This document shows positions 27,631 through 38,570 of a stretch of DNA of 64,000 nucleotides, one piece after another (the first letter of the stretch is position 1; the number at the start of each line of letters is the position of its first letter). The DNA is from Ceratorhiza oryzae-sativae (taxonomy: Eukaryota > Basidiomycota > Agaricomycetes > Cantharellales > Ceratobasidiaceae): NCBI GenBank assembly GCA_030998015.1, contig JARWMV010000010.1, forward strand, positions 340,386 through 404,385. Reading direction: 5' to 3'. Position numbers and translations under genes: made by a program. Under the pieces are notes generated by a model. The model had not been told where the DNA came from. It did no database searches and was given only the letters and a program-made list of their open reading frames with translations.

Positions 27631-29491
27631 GTCACATAGTTTTTTTAAATAAATAAACTAAACTATTGCTACCCAGCCTCGTGTGCCTTGGAAGAAAAGC
27701 CAGGCGTGTTCGCGAGATGATGGATTGGATCGAGGGCGTATAGGCCGAGTGGGCGCCTTTTCGGTGTGAACAAAGGGAGGCGGAATTAGCGCTTAGGGGC
27801 TTTGAGAGTTGTGGAGAGTGTGCAATTGAAAGGGGGGTGTACGTGGTTTGCATGCGAAGTTCAGGTCAGCTGGTTTGGAGAAACGATTGACTGGACAGAA
27901 ATGGGGGTTTCAGGGGGGCACACAGAATCGAGAATTGAGATGAAGGATGACGAGTTTGAATGCACTGCATACACCGGCTCCTCCGACATACCTCTACAGG
28001 AACAGTGATGTGGAAAATGTTTGGTGGGCGGATGCGATTTCTCTCATGTCGGTGTTCATGTCGGCGTGAAGATTCAGGATCGGTCAGGGCTGGGGCAGGA
28101 CAGAGTCGAGACGAGGGGCGAACGCGAGAATGATCTATTCAGAAATACGGATATGCTTGATTGAATGTTCAAGGATAGGACGTGAACGGCAGACATGGTC
28201 TAGGAGATGTGAGCATCAAGAATGAGACTAGATGCGTACTATGGAATATGTGTTTTCCTATCAGCCCGAAATGTATTTATCATCGCGACCGATCATGCCC
28301 AAGAGCCATGCGAAATCGGGGGTACTTCCTAGCGTACAGCCATATCTACCTGAACTAAATCGTGCCGACTATATGCCGACGTGCCCGCTCGGCCGGGAAT
28401 TTAGCACGTCGTCGTGGTTTCATCAGCCCGCGCGTGATAGACTACACATATGTTCCTGAGACGTGGCGCGGGGGAGCCTCTTAGCGTATTCCCCGTGCTA
28501 TAAGCTAGCCACAGACCTTTGTCCTAGGCCGATTTACTTGGTGGCGCGTGCGATAGGGAAGGGTGACCGGGCAAAGCGAACGAACATGAGCTAACATTTC
28601 ACGTTGATTAATGTGTAGACCTCTCTTCACAGCTTGCGGAGTTCTAGCGAGGTTTTTTTTTTAAATCTGAGCGGAGGAAATGTGAAGGCCCAGACACGAA
28701 ACGCGATTGCCACTCAGCACCCGGCGGGTGACGGTAGAGGCAAAACGTCGGGGCCGACGCCCTCGGGGCAGCTTGCCACTGTGAAAATGTGCGGGGCGCT
28801 CAAGATGCGGGAGAGTTTGGGTTGTTGGAATATGCGGCCGTCGGGGTCGGTTATGGCCGACGAGGCGGCGAGGAAATGGCGAGTGGACGGGTGTGGCAAT
28901 GCCGGCGGCGAGCATCGAGGCTCTATTGTCTCTGGAGAGAAGAGCCAAGCTTGGATGACGACAATAGGTGATGGATAATGAAGCTTGAGGAATAACGTGG
29001 TCCAGTGATCGACGCGAGACAATTATCGCTATTGTCCACTCACGGCGTGAGACAGAGGCTGATCGAGGACGTGCGAGCGTGTCCATTGTGCCCAGGCTCG
29101 TTGGAGATGTTCAAAGTAGCATAAATGCAGAAAACCGAGTGAGATGGGCATGGCACACGGGCGACAACGGGGGGTATATGCAACCGGGATTGGCTTCGGT
29201 GTATCATGCGGCCGGATGGGGGGCAATAGGGCCACACAGGGCCAAACATGTCCCGGTCTCACTGGACCCGTGTGCGATCATAGAAGCCTTTGGTTTGCTT
29301 TTCGGGAGGTCAATGGTCAATGGGGTCCGCGATTTGAGATCAGGGCCTTTGCCCTTCGGTGTGTCACTTGTGGTGTGACGAGTGGATGGCTGCGCGACGG
29401 CTGCCCCGCGTATATGTACCCGTGGTCCAAGCTCGGTCTCAGCATCGCTCCAGCCGCTCGATTCATCTCTGTTCATCTCCACGTGCCTACA
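27631..29491. other. 1.86-kb stretch without a supported gene
   Basis: Short open frames on both strands, GC-rich patches (28700-28960, 29380-29480), none with a recognisable domain. The last 100 bp, pyrimidine-rich, are the likely leader of the small gene starting at 29492. Confidence 0.4.
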
Positions 29492-29926
29492 ATGCAGTAC
29501 CGATCCCGCCCCGCCGCACCCGCCTCGCCCAGCGCATCCTCCTATGCGCCGTCGCAATCCACCCGCTCCCATGGCTCCGCCTCGTCCCACTACGACGCAG
29601 AGTCCACCTCGTCGCTCGTCTACCACTCTTCCGAGGAGGAGCCCGAGGACTTTGGCGACCCAGCCGTCCTCGCCCACGACATCTGCGACTTCTTCGGCGG
29701 CATTCCCGCTCCCAAAAAGGCGAAGAAGCCCAAGGCCCCCAAAGCACCCAAGCAGTCTGCCCACGTTGTTGAGCTTCCACTTGGCACATCCACCGCCGCG
29801 CAACCTCGCGAAGGCGGCTCTCGTCTCCGACGACTCTGCAAAGCCATTGTTCCGGTTAGTCTTGACAATGCCAATTCCTCACCTTCCGTCGCTCATTGTT
29901 CTATTGTGCAGTCATCAAAGGCCTAA
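29492..29926 (+). CDS. small hypothetical protein with acidic and Lys/Pro-rich segments
   Basis: The ATG at 29492 opens a frame with a Ser/Ala-rich start (SASSYAPSQSTRSHGSASSH), an acidic patch (HSSEEEPEDFGDP), a short hydrophobic-aromatic motif (LAHDICDFFGGIP) and a basic Lys-Pro-Ala stretch (KKAKKPKAPKAPK). A GTTAGT donor at 29855 and an acceptor at 29911 define a 57-bp, in-frame intron, so the same TAA ends both forms (125 or 144 codons with stop). Codon use and composition look coding. No family is recognised. The sequence after it has no clear continuation. Confidence 0.5.
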   Translation: MQYRSRPAAPASPSASSYAPSQSTRSHGSASSHYDAESTSSLVYHSSEEEPEDFGDPAVLAHDICDFFGGIPAPKKAKKPKAPKAPKQSAHVVELPLGTSTAAQPREGGSRLRRLCKAIVPVSLDNANSSPSVAHCSIVQSSKA

Positions 29927-30779
29927 GTGTCTCGTCTTTCTCCTTGGGGCTTGCTTGTCTGGGACAATTGGGTTCGCCTCGCGCGACATATTATCATCAG
30001 GAACACTACGATATCCGGGTCTACTATTCGTTCTATCACTGTATTTTTATAGAGGAGTATGTACTGCGTACCAATGTTATCATCCATGTTGTATATCTTC
30101 CCTTTTGCGACTCCGACACCCGTCGCTTGATATCCAAAAGCCCCCAAGAACAATGGGCCCTCCCAACGCATTCAGCTGCCACGTCGACCACTAATTGCTC
30201 TCGCGCCAACTCCCCCCAAACTCATGTCATCGCTGTGACCGTTATCGAGACCCTAGACAGAGCGCCACGCCGCTGGGAGACAGAGACCGTGAGTAACGCG
30301 ATATCTCGCAAACCCACCGCACGCCAAGCCAAATCGAGTCCGCCCTCTAGCACGCGAGCGACGCCGCTCCCTACTTCGCAGCAACCTTTGTTTCAACCAG
30401 TCCGATTTGGGGGGGATGGGGCGATGATTTAGCCACGAGGGGGCAGGAAACGGTAAAGGGAGGATAGGGGAAACCCGACGAGAAACTGGCAGCAAACGGG
30501 GTTCTAGCGCGTACCGACGGCTATTGTCTCTGAAATCTCCCTCATTTGCATGCACTTCCAGACATCATCGACGAATGAGGACCAAGCTATATTGCAAAAA
30601 GGCAGGCATAGATTATATTCGGGATTTTTTTCGAACGCAGGACTTCACACGAGGCCCGCTCGATCAGGTATCGTCTAGTTCTGGTCACAAAGCTCCACAA
30701 CCCTAAATACACGCCTATGCGCCTCCGCTACAAGAAACAAAGGATGAGCCGACGAAAAGTCTCGGTCGAGGATGTGCAC
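29927..30779. other. intergenic, one weak open frame
   Basis: The convergent space between the small gene at 29492 and SSS1. A frame open to 30432 has a plausible patch (ETLDRAPRRWETETV) followed by a GTGAGT donor near 30291, but I find no matching downstream exon. I do not call a gene. Confidence 0.35.
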
Positions 30780-31190
30780 TTACACTAGAATGTTGTTGCT
30801 GCGCAGCCGACAGGCAAAGTTTATCAGATCGCGACTTCGACATGCTGTACGTTGGGCCAAAGATGGCTACTCACATTGGGATATGAATGAGCTTGACGAA
30901 ATAGCCGATGAACCCCATGATACCGAACCCGATAGCGACCGCCTTGCAAATCTGCACATACTCTGTGACACCCAGTTAATTTCGCAATCTGCCAGGGAGG
31001 ATACCCGAGAAGATCCCCTGTCACGGTTTGCACACCTTTTTGAGTAGGTTTGGTACACCTGGCGAGGAACTGTGGGAGCATTTGGTTAGTCGTCGGAGAT
31101 TGCGCGCGTCTCGTTGGGGTTACTCACAAGCTTTCCTTCTCGCGCGAACTCCTGAGGCATCTCGACGAACTCCTTGACCTTGTCCGACAT
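30780..31190 (-). CDS. SSS1: Sec61 gamma subunit of the ER translocon
   Basis: Single tail-anchored helix of the Sec61 channel that takes nascent proteins into or across the ER membrane. Four exons on the minus strand: 31190-31128, 31069-31036, 30962-30875, 30798-30780; 204 nt, 67 aa, the usual length. The start [20 protein letters not shown] is followed by [16 protein letters not shown] (spanning an exon junction), the membrane helix [20 protein letters not shown], and the C-terminus IPINNILV. All junctions are GT-AG and phases agree. The last exon is 19 nt and is easily missed: without it the frame ends at a false TGA at 30871. The gene diverges from SMP-30. Near certain. Confidence 0.94.
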
Positions 31191-31730
31191 TTTTAGAGCG
31201 AGTATAAAGTAGAGGTGTGAGAGTGGGGGGTCAAAGTCGAGCTTAAGTGTTGGAAAGAACGTGGTCGAGTGCTGGCGGCCTACGTGGAGAATCATGACTA
31301 AGCGGTGGCTATGTAAGGGTTTGTCATCCCAAGTTGTTTCGGAACTCGACTGCTGGCAGACTCTATGCACGCTCTTGCTGGATCTTTCCAGGCGAACACG
31401 TCTGATCCTCGAGTATCCGTGCCGCAGATCGATTCAATTGAGGTCGGCCCGCCAATGTATGCTCGATTCTTCCCCGGTGTTAGCTGCTGTCTTGTGGGTA
31501 TTTAAGTTTCTTTACAATATCGCATTTTAATGGATCGAGTATGTTTACCGGCTGAACCTAAAGCTGAATCTGAGGAGGCCACCCAGCTGCTAGTTCCATT
31601 GGCCAAACAAATCCCGCCTTGTCCCTTACGTAATCCAATTCCTTGGCGCATCCCATCTATCCCCATTTGGATATATGAACCCGGACTATTTTGCTCTTAT
31701 CCATCACACTGTAGCATTCTTCGATCGACC
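31191..31730. promoter_or_regulatory. 540-bp divergent promoter region, SSS1 / SMP-30
   Basis: The two genes are transcribed away from this region. An AGTATAAAGT TATA-like box at 31201-31210 sits close to the SSS1 start; no equally clear box is seen for SMP-30. An in-frame ATG at 31530 could extend the SMP-30 product, but the downstream MSDPYSG start matches the usual size better. Confidence 0.4.
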
Positions 31731-33004
31731 ATGTCAGATCCGTATTCTGGTGTTGAATCTATTACCGTGTCTGAGCCTCTGCTCAAGACCCAATGTATTC
31801 TTGGTGAAGGTGCGCCGAGGACCAATTAGTGAGGCTACACAGCCAAAGTAACCTGTGCATGATCACTCAGGCCCATTGTACGACGCACGAACGGATACTT
31901 TCCACTTTTTGGACATCATGCGCAATCGAGTTTACAACTACCATCTCGGATCCAAGTCTTTGACCGTTCATGAATACGACGAGCCCGTGTCTGCTTTGGC
32001 GATTCGAGGCGATGGACTGGGAGTAGGTAGAATCTAATCCTTACATTGAGGCCTTTATTGAGAATTGTCAGCTTGCCTGCGCTGCCAAGCGTGGGTTTGC
32101 TTTACTCTATCCCCCAACGTCCGAATCGGAAAAGGGCCGTCTAGAGTATTTGGCGACACCTCTTGACAAGTATCGCGAAAGCAAGACTCGGTTCAACGAT
32201 GGAGCATGTGATGCGCGTGGCAGGTTCTTTGCTGGAACTCTATCTGTCGACAATGGAGCTGGTGGATCGTTGTGGAGTTATGGGCTAAAAGGCGAAGGTG
32301 TTAGGCTGGTTGATGATAATGATATCTCGGTAAGGGGCTGCGTATTTGTACTTCCGGGTAATGGCTAAGGGGCATAAAGGACTCCAACGGCCTAGGATGG
32401 ACGATCGATAACAAGACCATGTACTTTACGGACTCTCAAAATAGCCGAATCTTGGCCTACGACTATGACATTGAAACAGGTCAGCATATATCTACTTGGC
32501 TTGCACACGTATTTATATCATAAAAGGCACCGTATCTGGACGCCGTGTCCATATTGAGATACCTAAATCCCAGGGGTTGCCCGATGGATTATGCTTCGAC
32601 GACAAGAGGGATTGTGGAGTGCCTAGTAAGTTGGTTGCCTATTGACCATTCAAGCTTAACAGACTGAATCGGGTATAGTTGGACCGGATCTAAAATAGTT
32701 CGATTCTCAAAGGAAGGGAAGCCAACGCTTGTAGTGAATATACCTGGTGCCTTCAGCATAACAGCATGCACGTTTGGAGGTTTGTTTTTCCTTCACAAGT
32801 TCAATTACGATATTGACGGTCAAGTGTTACGCAGGCTTAAACAACGACAGACTGTTCGTAACAACGGCTTCTCCCGAACTAAGTCCCCACTCTGGTGTAA
32901 AGCTGAGCGACTTTCCTCAGTCTGGAGATCTCTTTGAGGTGGACCTAGGAGGCAAGTATAGAGGGGGGTCTTGGAGGCATGAGTTCCGTGGTCAAATCGT
33001 GTGA
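31731..33004 (+). CDS. SMP-30/gluconolactonase-family protein, one frame break
   Basis: Six-bladed beta-propeller hydrolase family acting on sugar lactones with a bound divalent metal. Exons: 31731-31809, 31871-32022, 32072-32329, 32380-32479, 32527-32625, 32679-32779, 32835-33004. Family hallmarks are visible: LGEGP with the metal Glu, RFNDGACDARGRFFAGT with the metal Asn, SDSNGLGWT, YFTDSQNSRILAYDYD, and QGLPDGLCFDD with the conserved Asp. The exon 32527-32625 shows a one-base break around 32607-32612: upstream the frame reads DDKR, downstream the exon must be read one base over (LWSA) to join YWTGSKIVRF in phase. The spliced length, 959 nt, is one short of 960, so the intended product is 319 aa. 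Either sequence error in a G run or a recent mutation. Confidence 0.88.
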
Positions 33005-33480
33005 TATTATAGTTTGAAGCTTTGCCTTGAAAAATAATGAAAATATAAGTATCTACGGTTGGGCGGTGTAATAGTATTTACTATAACGATCCAAATGCTG
33101 CGAACGATTGCATCGTGGTACTGCACGTAATTTTGGGTGTCAGGACTTAGGATTAGGCGCCTGCCGAGCGAACCGTTGCAGCCACGCTTGCCATTGGGTT
33201 CTATCTGTATTGAGTATCTATCGACATTTAAGGGTTCTAAGCTTTGCAATAACTTTAAATCTCCCCATTGCGCCACTAATTTACGCCGACTCATACTAGT
33301 CCCGGATACCCTCTAACTCTCGTCCTCTGAGTAGTCCAACCCTCCCCATCTATTCATAAAAAAGCTATCGTGTTACTCTGTTACGACCTTCCCAAAGGGT
33401 CGAGGGTCGTATTCTTAGTTAAGCCATCATGTGGAATCCCAGGTAGGCCATCCTTGTTGTTTTCATCAACCGATGTCCTA
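33005..33480. other. intergenic between SMP-30 and WDR24
   Basis: AT-rich, no coding support. The frame leading into the WDR24 start is open from 33370 but is not needed for the protein. Confidence 0.4.
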
Positions 33481-36400
33481 ATGGATCTATTCTTCGAACC
33501 GGAGTCAAGCTCTTCAGCCGCGGAAGATACTGCCTCTGCACATAGTCTGTCGCCGTCGCCTACTGGCGATGGCAATTACCAAGAGATATACGATGATCCC
33601 AGACCGAACGCTCCTCGTCAATCCACCTATGTCCAGTCTCCCTCTGAACCAAACACGTTCCCCAACATATCTGTACGAGCCCACATCGGATCTCGAATGT
33701 CTACTGCAGCGCTATCCCAAAGTCCCGACGGCTCTCGCTTGGTGGTTGGCGGCAAAGACACACTACGTATTCTTCGAATTGAGGATGGAGATACCCAACA
33801 GCCGACGGGTTATTTGAACTTTTCTCCTGCGCCTTCGCCCTTGATACCAAATGCCGATCCTTCGAATATACCAGGTCAGCGGACGTCTCGAACTTATGCC
33901 GCGGCCGCAGCCACAGATTCCTTGGAGAACCCAACAACCTCGAAGTTTTCTCTAAAGAATCGACGGGCCGCGAAGAGTTTGTCACGCTACTCGGGACCGA
34001 ACGATAGTATAGTGTACGAGGATGCCAATCTGTGGACTGGAGTCGGGACAAAACTTGGATTTCAGAGTTCGATTGTGGATGTGGAGTGGTGTCACCAAAG
34101 TACGTACCAAAATCATCCACGCCGTCTAAGTTCCAATGGTTATGTTGAAATGTACGACAAAAAAGGCTTGAGTAATATCATCATCACTGCATTCGGGGCC
34201 GGTGAACTCGTGAGTTGGGATTTAAACAAGAACGCTGGCTCGAAGATAGGTAAACGACTTATTTGCTCGGTGATCGCCCATACTCACTTCAGCAGATAAG
34301 CCAATTCAAAATGCGCACCTAAGGGCAATAAACTGCATAAAAATCAGCCCAATTATTGGATCAGCCTTGCTAACGGCTAGTCAAGACGGGTTTGTTAAAT
34401 ATTGGGTAAAGCTCTCCCAAAAGCATCCATGGCTTCACTTAACGTCAAACTCACTAGGATCTGCGGTCATTCAAATCCGCTGTCGTAGGAGTCGCTCAAC
34501 CTGGGATATCCGCACGGTCCCTCGCCTTTAGCCCATCACTTGATAGTGCTCAGCAGGTGCTGGTCGGACAGGGGGGAGGGGTACTCCTGCGCTATGATCT
34601 CCGCCAGGTATGCTGTCTTTATTGAAGAGTCACTTGAGGCTGTTAACAGCATATCTGGTAGCCTAAGCAGCCATTGGATCGACTTTCTACAGCTCATAGT
34701 TCTGCTATTTTAAGCATCGATTGGCAAGCTGTTGGCAACGGCAACACCTCTGGGTGGGCTGCGACTGGAGGAATGGATAAAACTGTGAAGGTACCGCGCT
34801 CAGATTCTACACTAAGCCATGAGTATATATACATGCCGTTAGATCTGGGATATGGGCGCTCCACAGATGTCTGCCGCACCGATCCATACGTTACACACAA
34901 CACACGCTGTCAAACAAGTGGCTTGGCGACCTGGACACGAAACCGAGCTTGCCATCGTTCATATGACATCTGGAATAGCTGTACAAAAGGGCAACGTGCC
35001 TGGTGGGACAACCTCTCTGGCTGGGATCGACATGAATTTACAAATTCATGCTCATGGAGCCAAGACACCTATGCTTTCGTCGTCACCCGCTTCTCATTAT
35101 GCACCTCGTGGACACAGACAACGGGCACTATCTCATTCCGAATCATCGTGACCTCCAATTCTGCAGAAAACCTCGTTCAGCTGGGAGCAGCTTACGCGAC
35201 CCAGAAAACGGGGTATGATGGTGACCCTGACCGGATTGAGATATGGGATGTCGACGTAGTTGGGTTGCCAAGTATGTCATTGATGATGCTGTCGCGGATG
35301 GTTCGGTCACCGAACTCGTCTGGCCGTCTGGTATCAGTCAACCTGGCTCGGCCCTCTGGGCAACATATGCAAGTGGAACATTCGGCCAGCATGACCTTCG
35401 AAACGTATTCCGACCCTTGGACTCTATTCCACGTAGTGGCATTACATGGGAAACTAGAGGGGTTGTCGCCTTTGCCGTGGATGCGGTTGAAAGAGGAGAA
35501 ATTCCATACGACGATGTGTAAGCACCTTTTGTTGGTCACAGCGATCGTTTAACGATGGTTAATAGTCGACCAGACGCAAAACTTTTGTTTACGAGCCGTG
35601 GGGGTAAAGACAAGTCGATCAGCGACCCGGATTATGTGCCTCGAACGCAGGTTAAAGGATCTGTACCCATCCCTTCGTTTGAATTAGGTGTGTTTGTCAA
35701 GCTCGCACGTGGTTACATACTTGAAGGGGGCTCCCGGGATGATATTTGTTTACACAATGCTCAGGCAAGTAAATCTAGAATCGCGAGTAATCCTATTAAC
35801 GTCATTTGTAAGATTGCCCTCGAGGCGGGCCAATACAGAGCTTCTCAAGCGTGGCAAATGTTGCGGGGGCTACTAACACCGTTTGTCCCAGAAGGTCCTA
35901 TCCCACCTCAGATGGACACACAAACGAGTTTTCTAGTCGATCACATCCAGTCAATCTCCCCAGTACTCATACCCCATCTCCGCACTCCAACCAAGGAAGT
36001 CGCAGTCGGGCGCCCTCGTCCGGCCCTATCCGTGGTTATTTTCCCCGCAAATCCCAGTCGCCTCGCCGGAAATATCCTCATGGACGCTCACGTCGCCCAA
36101 CTGCAACACGCCACACCTCGAGAGGAAGCAGTGGTAGTGGTCGTAGTCGTCCTACGACTCGCAGCCGATCTGTGAGCGTAGATAGCAACTCCAGCCTGAA
36201 GCACGTAGGTGGAGGCGCATTGGAGGACGAATCAGAGTCTTCAGACGGAGACATCGCAGAGAGCGAGAGCGAACCTGGCCAATCTTCGAGCAAAGTGCTC
36301 AGCCCGGTGAGCGCTTCGGGGAATCCACAACCTCGAGTGTATTCGCTGCCCCTTTCACGCCGAATGCGTAATGTGGATTTAATGCCTACGCCCAGGCTAA

Positions 36401-37896
36401 CTGTTTTTAACGAGGCGGACGAGCATAACCTCTCCTTGATGGGCGGTGGGAGTTCAGATGAACATCTCCTACCGACTCGGAGCCTCTGCACAACTCGCCC
36501 ACATCTGATTTAGAGGAATCGCATTCAGACGCAGATACAGAGGGTGATTTGCCTAGTGCAGCCTCTCTAGCTATGCTTCGGCCTGAAGCGGCCAATACTA
36601 GAAGTTTACTTCGTCGGCAAGATTCTCACAGCAGCATCGGTACAGCAAAGCCTTCATCGTTACATCCGGATGAGCCCACAAACAGCAAACTTCAACACCA
36701 GCATGCCCGGAGTGGTGATGGGTACAAACAGTCCCCGACTACATCGCGAACACATAGCCCCAATGGGAATAAAAACAGAAAACTCTTCGATTCTTCCAAT
36801 AGAATTACACCACGTAGGAGTAGCCAAGCATTGTTTTTGGATCGAGGGAGGTCAAGAAAATCAAGGCGGGAAGTCAACGAAGCGGAGGCGAAGTATCGGC
36901 AGATGGGATGGGAGGCAATGCGAGAAACGCTCACATATTACTCCGATAGGGTACGTGCAGTACTTACGATATATCAGATGCACACTGAGATTTATAGAAC
37001 AGGGAGATCTTCAGATGAGCGCTATGTTATCTATCATTGGAGGGAAGGATTTGGGAATATCGGATTCGGCTCATGAACGGCTCGTGGATGCATATCTAGG
37101 TGGGCTGGTGCTGATCATACACTGAGTAAACTATGTAACCCCGGGTAGATATGCTGTCTCGACTTCGCTTGTATGCACCTGCTGCCTATATTCGCAAATA
37201 TGCCATGGCTAGATACGCACGTCAGGCAACTACGGTTCGTCACTTTCATGTGCTTTATTTCGCTTGAACTGATATTCTGGAGTTCCCAGTTTAACACGAC
37301 TGTATACTCTGCGTGCGCGCGTTGTAATAAGACGCTAGTCCCCAGCGGCCCTCCCAATGGCGGGCTAAACGGGCGATACGCATTTTGTGCTAAGTGCAAA
37401 CGATATGCTTCTAATTGTTCAATCTGGTGAGAATTTTGCGGTTGACTCGTGAATTATGGGTCCTCATAACCCGTCCAGTCGACTACCCGTGAAAGGGCTA
37501 TACTTTCTATGCCTGGAATGCTCACATGGCGGGCATCAAGAATGTTACAGGTCGTATTACTTATCTCGCCCATTGGTCAATATGGATGGCTCTAGTACCG
37601 CAGCAAACTCGCGCACAAACACCATACTAGAACACGAGGCAAGAAGTGGAGTATCGTCCATTGCGTCATTGCCCACAGATGCCGAAAAGTTTGATGATGC
37701 GTCGTCGATCAACACGGAAAAAACACAAGACACATTGATCACAGATCCAAGTAACCGCAATAGTCTCGAACTACCGGCTCAAGAAAGCAAAAGCTCTGTG
37801 GATTGGGCACCTCAAGGGCATCCCTGTGCTGCAGGATGCGGCCATTTCTGCTGGGCATCTAACGATCGTCGAATGATTGAAATACAACGCGTATAG
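33481..37896 (+). CDS. WDR24: WDR24-type GATOR2/SEA complex subunit, several frame breaks
   Basis: Subunit of the SEACAT/GATOR2 complex at the vacuole that signals amino-acid status to TORC1 (yeast relative Sea2/Rtc1). Exons: 33481-34099, 34166-34249, 34296-34405, 34458-34607, 34671-34790, 34843-35517, 35566-36950, 36998-37099, 37149-37234, 37290-37426, 37479-37896. The N-terminal WD40 propeller shows LTASQDGFVKYWDLRS and RIEIWDV. A Ser/Arg-rich linker follows, then the helical segment EQGDLQMSAMLSIIGG, and the C-terminal zinc/RING region with CARCNKTLVPSG, FLCLECSHGGHQECY and GHPCAAGCGHFCW. Frame breaks near 35145, 35250, 35900, 36455 and 36950 each look like one lost base. Spliced length 3886 plus five equals 3891, exactly 1297 codons. 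Identity is secure from the C-terminal region. Confidence 0.88.
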
Positions 37897-38570
37897 CTCC
37901 ATGCCGCTTTTTAGAACGTGTTCAACTACATTCACCATGAATAGGATCTATTGATGTGACTGCCTATTTATCCGAATCAATCCATGGCGCCGTTCATGTC
38001 TCGTCCGTTGAAGATCGATCAGCCGCAACTGCGAGTAGCTTTTCCATAATTAAATTATTCCGCAGTGTTGAGTAGGCAACGCTGCTTGCGGTGAGGAGAT
38101 CGTCTAGGGTTTCGTATCGCGTTGGACTCGACGCTTGAGTCACCGGATCGCATATCTATGTTCCAGTACTATACGTCAGTCATTTTCCAGGCTGCATTGT
38201 CGACAGCCAACAACTTGCCTGCCAACCACGCTCTGTTACTTGAACAATAAATTCTGTCTCGTCCGACATAATTATTTTAGCCATCGGAGGTGCCCCCGCC
38301 CTGCTCGCAATAGGGCCAGTTGAGATGACCTCACTAGATCGCACCCCAAATGATAGCTCTTTCAGAGACAGTAAAAGCTCATCAGTTAACGAAGGTGGGT
38401 CCATCTTGCCTAACTCGTGCGTTCGAATGGACGGAGATGGGATACGAGCCTGGGCACCGTGGTTTATGGACTTAGTATCAATTGGTCAAAGGGTGAGCGC
38501 TTATGGCGCAAATGGAGCTTGAAGGATACATGACGGTATGTGCTGCATGATGAGTTTTATGAATTATTCA
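37897..38570. other. convergent intergenic region with a weak coding patch
   Basis: Between the ends of WDR24 (plus) and the dynamin-like gene (minus). Around 38265-38395 the plus strand reads a hydrophobic then Ser-rich patch (IIILAIGGAPALLAIGPVE). No start, splice partner or family is visible. Possibly a gene fragment. Confidence 0.3.

Noticed and set aside
30772..31047. 91-codon plus-strand open frame
   Set aside because: Antisense to SSS1 exons 2-4, which have a secure family match.
36078..36491. 137-codon minus-strand open frame
   Set aside because: Opposite strand of the Ser/Arg-rich linker of WDR24; repetitive codons keep the shadow frame open.
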